The position numbers and the translations under genes are program-made. 64,000 nucleotides of DNA. It comes from Microbotryomycetes sp. JL201 (lineage: Eukaryota > Basidiomycota > Microbotryomycetes). This document shows, one piece after another, positions 1 through 11,900 of this stretch; position 1 is the first letter of the stretch; every line of letters begins with the position of its first letter. The notes under the pieces were generated by a model that had not been told where the DNA came from, searched no databases, and saw only the letters and a list, made by a program, of their open reading frames with translations. The DNA lies in contig JAQYUZ010000043.1 of assembly GCA_033819885.1 (NCBI GenBank), positions 62,001 through 126,000 of the forward strand. Reading direction: 5' to 3'.

Positions 1-1641
1 CAAGAGAGCGTCAACAAGCTTCTACGACCGAAGTTCCTGCTTCAGCTGGAGGCATGTCGTCGTACGAACGTGAGGCCCGACAGGCTTTCGAGACTGAGCA
101 GCGCGAGCAGCAACAGCAGCAGCAACATCATCAAGACCAAGCGGGCGCTGTCACGGGTCGCAGATCATTCGAGAACAACATCGGTGGCACGAATCTGTCT
201 CCTGTAGCTGAGAACCCGACCGAGAGGCCAAGTCTTGACAAGGAATTGGCCGAAGCTCAGGAGACTGAGCGGGCCGATTTGGAACGCAGAGGTCAGGACA
301 AAGTCGCCGCCATGAATGCTCCTTACCAAGAGTCAAGCTCGGCCGGTCCCCCTTATGCAGCTGGACCACCAAGGTACGGACAGTATCCCGCCGACAGCAG
401 CGAGCAATCTTTTGTTCGGTCTGAGGGCGCCGAAGCATATCCGACGACGCGAGGCACGATGCCACCGGGTGCTGCGCCTGCCGAACATTCGAGTAGTGTC
501 TCGAGGGTGCCACCACCTCGTATCATGACTGCGACTCCACCTCCTGGCGCCCTGAACACGGTTTTGCCAGTCAGTCCAGCAGTACAAAGTGAAACGCCTC
601 TATCTCCAGCTGCTGGCACGCCAACGGCCAAGTCGCCTCGTCAACCCGTCATGATTCGAGGTGAATCTGCTTTGGGATCCAAGTACGGAGACGTGTTTGT
701 TCCGAATCGAGCGGCAATTGACGGTGGAGCTTTGAATACTCTGTCCAACCCCTCGACCCCTCCTGTCGGTGGCTCCTACTCGCCGAATATAGTGAACGGC
801 GGACAACAACAAGCTTCCTCTGGATATTTCCGAGCTGGACCTGAACAAGTGGATTCACAAGGAAGAAAAGTCATCTCGGCAGGCGCATTCCAACAACGCA
901 GACCGAACAACAACGAGTTCTACGATCAACAACCTCAACCTCGATCGAGTGGATACGGCGTGTCTAATACTCTAGGCAGCCCGAGGTTTGGATCTGCCGT
1001 TGAGGGTGGCCAGACGCAGGCGGACGTGATCAGGCAGGAGTACTTGAGTGCCCAAGTGAGGGCTATGGGTGGAGAGGGACAAGAGCCGACGGACGTCATG
1101 GGTCCCGGGGGAGCGCCCAGTCCGAGATTTGACGTGAGTGGTGGCCGACGCGGAACCGCGCATGATGGAGAAACTAATCAAGTATGTTGCTCAGGTTTCG
1201 CCTTTGCATGTCAACAAGAGCAAGCAGCCCTCAAGGCCTGGCTCTGTACCGTGAGTGTATCAACTTGCCATTCGTGATACTCGGAGAGTTGACCTTTCAT
1301 CGATGGTCAGACCTGGGGCAGAAGGAGGTTACGCCGCTCCGGCACCGATCCGAGGATCATACGGAACTCCGCCGCCTCAACCTGCTCGCGAGTACCAACC
1401 TCTGCTGGACTCTGGTCGTCCGGCTTCGGTCAAAGCGTCTTCGATCGGTGGTGGGGCCAACAACAATGGTCACGCTTACGGCAACATGGCAGGTATCGGT
1501 GCTGGTCAAGCTTCGACACTCAGCGGCTCAAGTGCCAGACCGCCTTCGTATGTCGCGCCACCCAGTACAGAGATGGATCCGACGAGCGCGACCAGGAGTG
1601 CTGGGTTTGGCCAGCAGCAATTTGTGACCAGATTGGATTGA
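1..1641 (+). CDS. 3' part of a large disordered, Pro/Gln/Ser-rich protein
   Basis: The frame is open from base 3, before the first ATG at 54, so the gene probably begins outside the window. Three exons are seen: up to 1133, 1195-1250 and 1311-1641. Two introns (1134-1194, 1251-1310) have GTGAG donors and CAG acceptors. The joined product is about 540 residues here and ends in ...QQQFVTRLD. It is low in complexity, with a polyglutamine run near residue 20, then Pro/Ser/Gly-rich sequence with PPP, TPPPG and SPR motifs and no visible globular domain or membrane segment. Such tails occur on fungal plasma-membrane and cell-cortex proteins, but the defining N-terminal part is missing, so no function is assigned. 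The reading frame and introns are convincing; the identity is unknown. Confidence 0.7.
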
Positions 1642-1950
1642 ACGAGTCTATTCCTGTGCTTCTTTTTTGTAGTCGTCGCGACTCGAATTGGCTGAAACAA
1701 TGTATCTCTTGTTGCAAGATAAGTTTATACCTCCTGTTTTTCTGGTGCGCAGCATTTGCGCGAGGCGCCACGCTCGACTTGCGGAGCGGATCTCTGGCCA
1801 TACGCGCGACCTTTACCTACGCTCGACTGCGGGGGTCTACCGACGCTCAAAGGCACACTTTCTTGTCCTTGCCGCCTGGCTCTGTTGCTGTGTGCCTCGC
1901 CCTGACCTCGCCGCTTTCGTCGCTCGAGACGCCAGTCAAGCGCTTTCAAT
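1642..1950. other. intergenic region upstream of PP2A gene
   Basis: Non-coding gap between the stop of the disordered-protein gene and the PP2A start codon. Both neighbours point right, so it should hold the 3' untranslated region of the first gene and the promoter of the second. No clear TATA box or repeat is seen. Confidence 0.5.
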
Positions 1951-3617
<1,667 letters not shown>

Positions 3618-3831
3618 ACGAATCTTTGCGTATCGCCTTTTTTTCAGGGGAAAAGCGCATGCACACAGAGAACACACTTGCCTATCCTCTGCCTTTTCTT
3701 CCCGTTCACTTTGTAATTGTCTCTGGCTTTGATTACTTTGTACTGACAAAAAAGAGAATACCTAAGAGGGAGATACTGCGCTCTTGAGTGCAGAGCAAGA
3801 TTTATGAAAGATAGTTGCGGAGCGCGGCTCG

Positions 3832-4879
3832 TTAGCGCCTGAAAATTTTCTTAAAGTCATCAGCTGCGACGCGTGCATCATGATGCCAGCTACGTCCGCC
3901 AGGTCTAGGTCGAACATTATCAATTGTCGGTAACGGATCGCGGTCATGCGTCGGTTCATGTCGATTCCCAATCACAGGTACCGAAAAGGTCGACCCTGTC
4001 AACGTAACGGTTCTCATGAGCATTTCTTGTACGACAATACATTTCGGCAGACCCGAAACAGCAAGAGCCTGGCTGACCTCGTGGTCTGTCGAACGGTGAA
4101 GGTACGTGCAACATGTTTGCGTCATGACGCTGCGGTGGAATTGTGTTGTCTGTAGGAATTCTGGCACGGGGAACGTAACGATCATGGACAGGTGACGACG
4201 GTCGAAGTGGCGAGATTGTCCCAGCGAGTCGTCCTGGATCTGAGGATGAGCGGACTCGAGCGTTGTGTGCAGCGACAGAGTCTTGTACGTCTTGATGCCA
4301 CGAGTTACGGTGTCCTTGAAGACCGCCATCTACGCACATGAAAATCGTTGTCAAATATACTTCGTCTCCGCTTGCTTCGGCCTGGTGAGACACTCACGGT
4401 GATACCCTCCCCTTTCTGCAAAGTTTCATCATGACTTGGTAAGCTCACACGTCTTCAACTAGCGATCCAACCGCTCACTGATGGCTTCTTCCTGAAAAAA
4501 TGGAAGCGCAAAACTCGATCAACCTTGTTTCTTGATCGTAACAATTGCACTACTCACAGCTTCTTCAATGTGCTCCTCTGCCGCGTCAATCCTTTTCTGC
4601 ACTCTCTTGAGCTCGGCCTCTTCCTCGGCGGTCTTGTGCGGGATGACAGCCAGGCGCATCTTTTCTGTTTTCTGCTCATTGGACAATCGTGAATCCACAG
4701 AGATGAGATGGGAGAAGGGCAACTAGAGAGTTCACCAGTCGCTCGAGCTGTTTCTCATAAAACCTTTGTGTTCGCTTGATATCTGCAACGGCGAATGTTC
4801 AGCGGGCACTCCGCCGTGCTGCATTAAAGTTGAACTCACTCTCCAAGCCATTATCATCGTCGTAAGGAATTGTCAACAT
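3832..4879 (-). CDS. Small coiled-coil protein with disordered tail, unknown function
   Basis: Not recognised. Splicing by GT-AG signals and phase gives one open product from the ATG at 4879 (MLTIPYDDDNGLE) to the TAA at 3832-3834, in about seven exons. Residues ~15-75 are strongly helical and charged (IKRTQRFYEKQLERL, then EEEAELKRVQKRIDAAEEHI), a likely coiled coil. The rest is Arg/Pro/His-rich and looks disordered, with a VPSPFDRPRG segment and the C-terminus ADDFKKIFRR. An acceptor (CAG) lies six bases before the ATG, so there is probably a 5'-UTR intron. An unspliced 165-codon frame (3832-4329) overlaps the same exons, but the spliced frame is supported by consecutive phase-compatible introns. 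The gene start lies only about 170 bases from the 3' end of the giant gene, which is transcribed in the same direction. Confidence 0.55.
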
Positions 4880-5047
4880 TCTTCGCTGTAAGGGAAGGAG
4901 GAAAAAGAGAGGCAGAGACCACGCATGGTCAGAGAAGCTCAACTTGTTCCTCGAGGAGCTTTACAGCAACTCCACCTCGGCGATTCTCCGATCTAAGTCC
5001 CGAAAACCACGTGATCCGAGCGCATCACTTAAGGTCACATTGCAGAA

Positions 5048-8000
5048 TCACCCCCGATGCTTGTGTTTACGACTATGCTCGTGAGCTCGCTTGCTTCTTT
5101 CCTCTTTCTGCTTGCGAATGCGCTCCAGAACCTTTGCCCGTCTCTTGCGAGACAGTTTTTGTAGCTCGCGCTGACGCTTCTCCGCCTTCTTCCTCTCTTT
5201 TGCCGCCCGCTTCTCGGCCTTTTTCCGCTTCGCTTCCGCCTCTCGCTCATCATGTTCTCGCCGCCTTTTCGCCTTAAGCGCCGCGTCCTTTTCCTCTGCC
5301 TCGCGTCGTTTCTGCCTCGCCTCTGCTTTCCTACTCTTTCTTTCCTTTCTTCGCTCCTCGTACTCGTGCTTCTCTCTCTCCTTCTCTTCACGCGTCTTGT
5401 GCGCGTGCGCCTCCTTCTTCTTCCTACGTTCAGACGCTTGTTCCTCTTTAGCCTTCTTTTCAGCTTTTCGGCGCTCGCGACGCGCGACGCGCTCATCATC
5501 AATCTCTTTCTGTCTGCGAGTGACAGGCTCGTGCAGGTCTCGCTTCTTCTGTTGGTGTTTGTGGCCGTTGCCACTAGCAGATTCTGCAGCTTTTCTTGAA
5601 GCCTTGTTTGCCTTTGCCTTCTGGCGCTTCTCTTTCTTCTGTTCCTTTGTCAAACGGCCGTGCTTGTCATGTCCACCGTGCCTATCAATGTGAGCAACAT
5701 GTTGATGGTGCAAACGGTCCATCTTGATCTTGCGGTCATCGACTCGTCGACCCAAGTTTGCGATTTCTCGCTCATGGTGCTGAACGTGCTGTACGTGTTC
5801 ATTAGCGTCACCTGCGCCATTGTGGTGAGTTTGAGCAGTAAGGTGAAATCGGTGGCGTTTCGAATGGTGTTGTTTCCCGACCTCGTCGTGCTGCGTACGC
5901 TTCTGATGAGATTCGTACAAGGTATGACCAGCTTTGTCGTCTGCAGCAATACATCGGCCTCAACAACACAAGACTGTTTCAGAAAAGTGACGGAGCTTAC
6001 GACGGGCCTTGGCGTGACCATGCAATTCTTCCGCCGTCTGCACCGCCGCGAAGGCCTGCTTGTATTCGTTCGAGTCTCTTCCAAACTTATCCTCGACTTG
6101 AAGCAAATGTTCGCGGGCAGCTGTAAGCTCTTTCACGCGATTGTCGAGGTGCTCTCGTGACTCTGCACACGCTTGTCAGCACCGTCATCGAAATGACCCC
6201 ATGCAGCTCACTGTGATGCTCTTGCTTGTGCTTGCGATGCTTCTGCTTCAAGACTGTCGTTTTCAAATGCCATCGTGCCCTGTTTCTCTCATCTTCTGCA
6301 TGCTTGAGCATCGCTTTCGTCTCTTTCGACTTCAAATGACGATGTGCTTCTGATGCATGCTTGTACGCTTCATCGGCCTTTTCTGCTGCAGACTGGTGCT
6401 CTTGGTGCTCGGCTTCAAGTTGTGCTTGTTTCTCCTCACGAGCTGTCAAGCCCCGGAATCAGCCCAAGCCTCATTTCTCAGTGTGCCTCATCGGCAACGC
6501 ACATTTCTTTGGCTTTGACGGTTTTGGCTCGAATTCTCGCATGACGTGATTTTTGCTATGGGGTTTCTCGTGCGCGGTCTCATTGTCAGATAATGAAGAG
6601 CCTTCATCGACAGGTCTCTTGTTGCCCTTGTCATGCTCGTAGTGAACCTGCCCTTGGGGCTGATACTGTGGCACCTCGACCCGGTATACAGACACGGGTT
6701 CCTGCCTCGGCACCTCTTGCGGCGTCAAAATGGCCGCCACCCCTCTACCCGATCGCGTATTTCGTCCATGTCGCCGGACATGAGTCGTCTCCATCTCTTC
6801 AAGCTGCTTGCGTAATTGAGCTTGCTTTTCTCTATGTCGAGCAGCTTTCTTTTGAATTTGAGCAGCTTCATCTTGTGAAAGTTGACCGCGATCTAGCTTG
6901 CTTTGGTGATGTCTGTCGAGTCGTTCGTAGCTGTTGAGAACGGCAGAGCCGTGACCGCGATCTGTGGAAGCGAGTCAGTCCGAGACAGTCACTGGTCAAT
7001 AAAGGAACGTACGATCTTCATGAGCCGCATGATGCTCATCTTTTGCCGTCCGAAAAGCCCGAGTAGCTTCAAGGTGTTCAGGAGAACCCTCGCCAAACTT
7101 TGTTTTCGCTCGTTCTCGGCGCTCCTGCGCCTCGTTGAGCTCGACTGATTTTGCTTCGAGGCGCTGGCGTGACTCTTTCAAACGAAAAGCGTGTCAGCTG
7201 GATTCACCTAGCCTGTCAGAGACTGACCATGTAGGCCGTGCTTGTACTGATGGTGCTCGTGCTTCATCATGGCATCATGGTGGGCCGTCTGAGCCCTGTG
7301 GAGCTTGCCCTCGGCGTTCTCAACTGCCACACGCGTTTCATCGGAGTCGTCGTTGCGGTGCTTGTCCGTGGCCGCTTGATGCTGACGGTCTGCCTGGTTC
7401 AATCGGGTGCGCGTCTGAGCAACTTCGCCCTCGAGTCGTTTCGAACGAGCATGATGGCGGATATCTGACTCGTGACGGTCTAAATTGTTGACGGATCAGC
7501 AAATTCGAAAGACTGTCTTTCAAAGCACGACACTGACCAAGGTTGATTAGAAGTTGTCGCTTCTGATCGCGCCTGTGCCGCTTCGTCTCAAGCCGTCTGA
7601 TGGCGTCGGCATGGTATGCAGCTTGCTTGGCGTCCTCAGAATCTTCGCTTGACTGTTCGTGGTTTCGCTCCTGATAACGCTTGTGCATGTCTCGATGCAT
7701 ATCGAGCTGTGCAGCTTCATGCTCGTTGAGGTGGCCGTGAGAGTTGTACAATGCGGAACCATGTTGTTGGACATCACGCTTAGCTTGTTGCTCTTCCTTT
7801 TTCGCTTGGGTCACCTCGGCTTCCGCACGCTGTCGAGCTTCAACATCATCGTGATTAAAGCCAGCCAGATGCCGGCGTGCTCTGCTCAACCGAGTCTGCT
7901 TCTCGTGGTGGATTTTGCGAGCGACGTCAAAATTGTGCTTGTGCTCGGCATGCTTGATCTTGAGCTCTGCTCCTCGATATTCGCTCTCTACCAGCTTGAC

Positions 8001-8940
8001 ATGTCCGGAAGCATGTTGAGCGGCTTGCGCGGATGATGGAGATTGCTTTTCGCGATAATGCGATTGAGCTGCGTCGTGAGCCTCTCTCGCCTCTTGGAGT
8101 CTCGTTTTGTGCTGCTGCAACTGAGTCTGAAGAGTGTCGTGTCGCGTCGAGTGATCTGCAAAGCGCCAGTCAGAAGATCCGACTCGAGAAAATATTCTTG
8201 CTTGCTCACGCTCATTGACCAAGCCTTGCTGCTTGTCTCGACGCTTTCGCACATCTTTTTCCAGCTTTGCAATTGCCTCGGCTTCCTCTTTGGCTCGCTC
8301 GGCGTGCTCAGGGTCATGTTCGGCTCGCTCGAGGTGATGACGGTGGCGCTCACGATGTAATTGGAGCTGCTGCTCGGCGTCATCAATGAGTCGAGCGTGC
8401 GAACGGTGTACCGCGTTCTCAAAGCCACGATCTTTGATGAGTAAATATCAGCTGGCGTCGAAGAAGAAGAGGAAAAGCCAATCAGACTCACGTTGGTGAC
8501 GTGCAGTCTTGTGCTCCTGTCTGGCTTTGTCGTGCGCTGCTTGCGCCTCCAAATGCTCGCGCGAGGAAGCGCCAAATCGTTTTTCGGCTTCGTGCATGCG
8601 TTGGCTGGCTGCAATCTCTGCACCACGCTTTGCCTCGACATTCTTCTTCGAGTCTGTGTCGAAAAAAACATCAGACTAGCCGATATGAGCGACAGAATTG
8701 TTTGCGAACCTTCAAGCGAATGCTTATGACGCCAGTGCTCAGCCTTGTGCTCAATTCTCTGACGCTCAAGCCTTGCAAGATCGTGTCTTGATTGGGCGTT
8801 ATTGAGATGCGCCTTTGTCTCTTCAGTGCCATGCTCTCTGTGACGCTGTCGGGCGCGTTCAAGCTCTCCGCTGGTCTCGAGCTCGTGCCTCTCGTGAACA
8901 GCTGATGAATCCCTCAGCTTTTGTTCGCGTTCTTGAAGAC
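5048..8940 (-). repeat. Threefold three-exon block in the C-terminal part of the giant gene
   Basis: Three copies of a three-exon set. First exons: 8710-8940 (231 bases), 7228-7479 (252) and 6212-6442 (231), sharing a late ET(K/R)....A...........H...KH pattern. Second exons: 8492-8653, 7013-7174 and 6001-6162, each exactly 162 bases (54 residues) and aligning without gaps around (K/R)FG..S.E(H/Y), for example KRFGASSREHLEAQ, TKFGEGSPEHLEAT and DKFGRDSNEYKQAF. Third exons: 8210-8431, 6503-6961 and 5048-5940, whose starts share H....G...L.S (HRGFENAVHRSHARL, HRGHGSAVLNSYERL, HDDKAGHTLYESHQK). An extra 618-base exon (7538-8155) has a similar HGSALYNSHGHL segment, so it may be a fused or intron-lost copy. 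All joins are phase 1. Confidence 0.82.
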
Positions 8941-11900
8941 CTGTCGGCTTTGTCTCAGCTGCCAATTCCCTTTTTGCGTTCTCAGGGACCTCGCGTACTG
9001 AGTTTGACTTTGCGCTGATCAGGTCTGTGCGGGTTTTGCTCCTCTCGGGCGAGCTGTCGCTTTGACTGTGCTGCCTCGTCATCCGACATGGACTCACCTG
9101 GCAGTTCAGCAACGTAAGGAGGCGGCGAAGGAACGTGATAGTTATGAACCGTAGAGTGGCTACCGCCGTTCTCCCCCTGATGAAACTGTGCGTTGTGCTC
9201 ATGCGATGCCGGATGAAAATGACCGTAGTGTCCTCTACGTGAAGTGTTTTCTGCTCGCTCTCCATCCGAGAGTGAGACGCTCTCTTCGTCGTGAAGGCCA
9301 TGTTCTGAAAAAGACCGGCGCCGTCAATGAGGAATAATCCGGAGTAGAGCGCCATCCACGCACCCCGCTCGAAGGCTCTCAGCTTGGCATGCTCGAGCTC
9401 CGCTGCTTCTACATGTGAGCAAGAGACGACAATCTATACCAGCGGCCGACGCACCAGCTTGAGCTGCCGCTTGACGTTCTACGCTGTGCGGCTGGTGCAT
9501 ATGCACTCGAGACTCCGCGTCTGCCGAGGGCAATTCGATGAGCTCTCGTTGAATCGTCGCACCGCAAAAATCAGCTCACGCTCATGTTTCGCCTGCAAAA
9601 GCTTGCGCTGTTTCCGTTTGAGACGTTCTTCGGCTTCCTGCAAGCGCTGTCGCGCATGCTCATCATACGGAGAGTCATGCAAAGCTTTCTCGGCCTCTTC
9701 GACTTCTTGATGCGCCTTCTGCAGTCGATGCTCGCGAGCCGATACCTGGCGCGCGTGAGCGTCTAGCACTGCGGTACGTTCCAATCAGCAGAGGTTCGGG
9801 TTGGAGCGACTGCTGCAGCTTACGCTGGACTCGGTGTGCGTGCTCCTGTTCGGCCGACATTCTTGATGTATCTTCTCCTCGCAAGCCTCATAGAAGCAAG
9901 TGTTGGCTGCTTGTCTTCGTTATCAACGGGCAGTTTCGAAGGCACTCACTGTGCAGTTCGTCTTTCGTCTTCCTATGTTCGGCTTTTGCCACCGCTTGTT
10001 GTGCAAGTGTGTGGCGCTGTTGTGCATTTGCGAGCAGTCCTCTCGCAGCTCGATCATTCGGGTTCCGCTCGGCATGTTCTTTGGCGCGCTTCAACTCCTG
10101 CTCACTCTGCTCGAGGGTCTCTTGATGACCTCTCAAGACGTTTTCATGAGCATCAAGTACTACAGGTGACTATCAGTAATGTTCAATCTACCAGTGGAGA
10201 TCGAGCTCACGGTTTTCAAAATGACGGCGTTTCTGGTCTTTGCTCATGCCGCTAGTATCCGCCGCCCGAAGCTCTGAAGAAGATGCCGCAGTGTCAATCT
10301 GTAGTTTGTGTCACAGATTCCCCGGTGAATAGCACAGCTTACGTCTCAAGTGACCATCTGTAGACCTCTTAGTCAGTTCCATTTTTGCCGCATCAGAGCT
10401 GCTTGTATTCACCATGGTGCGCTTTCAGCTCGTTGTGGGCTTCCGCGTGCTGCTTGCGGTGATGCTCGAAAGCTGCTTCGGCGTCAGCCAGCCGCTTCCT
10501 CGCCTGGTCGTCGCGTGGGTTTGCCTCGAGAGCCTTACGAGCCTCTTCGACCTTCGCTGAAGCGTGCTCGAGCTGGTCTTTGTGCGCCCGCACCAATCTC
10601 TCCTGAGCGCGGCGCACTGATGAAAGCACAACGTCAGCCGGGTACTCATCCCTGATCACATGACGCACGATCGTCCTGGTGCTCTTCATGCTCAGATCGT
10701 GTCATGCCCGCGATGTCACGCTCCTTTAGTTCTGGCTCGCCCCAGCCCCACATCAAGGTCAGCGAAGGCGTGATCAGGAGGAGGATGACTGACTCTGTAG
10801 GCCGTCTTCAGCTTCTTGGCGAAAAGCTTCGGCTGTGTAAATCTTCGTCAGCTTGATTGTATGCCGTAATGAGCTCTGCACTAACCTCGATGACTCTGCT
10901 TTTCAGATTGGCTGTCTCGCCATTGGGCTGTTTTGCGTTGCCATCGCGCTTTGGCTTCATCCGCCTTGCGTCGCAGCTTCTGATCGTTCGGACTGGCTAG
11001 GGCGGCATCATGAGCGGTTGCATACTCTTCTCGAGCGCGTTCCATCTTTTCTCTTCGGGATTCGACAACTCCTCGATGTGCCTCATGCACTAGGGAGGGC
11101 AGGCACCAAACATTTAGCTGATACGGATTACTCAAGCTGCAGACATCTGCGTACAGTCTTCGTGGTGGCGCTTGAGCTCTTCCGGGGTCATGCCTGACGT
11201 GTCCTTCTCTTGCAGCTCTGCATTCAATGCTGGCCGAGTGAGCTTGTTGCCGCCTCGCGAGGGTGTTCAAGCGCACCTTTCAGATTTGACTTCGCCTCAC
11301 GATGACTTGCGGCTTGGTGATGCCTTGTGCCTTCGTCTGCGACGCGGGGGTCAGCCGACGGGACAAAAAGGGGCCCAAGAAGCAGCTTACGCTCGTCTTG
11401 CAGTCTTTCATACGCTTCGTCCTTTTGCCGCTCGAGACTCTCGAGTTTTGCTTGGGCTTCCCTGATTTTTCGCGGGTCATTCGATGCCTGTGCGTTGCGC
11501 AAATGCTCCCGAGCTTTCGCGACTTTTCTGACAAGCGCCTTGTGCTCTAGCGCAACTGTATCCGACTGAAGGTCAGCTCAACTCAAACGGGATATAGTGA
11601 GTATTTACCTTCTGGCTTTTGCTGGTGAGATGCCTCGGCATGGTACTCTGTCTCTCGAGGCAAACGGTCCTGGTTTTTCGAATCTCGAGCGTGCTGCTTG
11701 GCGCGCTCGAGAGCTTCTTCAGCTCGGAAGACCTTTTCTTTTGCTTGAACGACGTTTTCTTCCGCTTCATCGCGTTCCTCGTCGGACGCATGCCGACCCA
11801 AAGTGTCCAAATGCTGCTCGGCCCACCGCAATTCCTGCTTGGCGTGTTCGAGGGCCTGCTCGGCCTCTTCCACGGTGAGCACTGGAATAGATCACGATCA

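Noticed and set aside
7988-9355. A 455-codon minus-strand frame that looks like one gene
   Set aside because: It changes character several times. Parts match giant-gene exons, while the rest reads exons in the wrong frame and through introns. The spliced model explains all of it.
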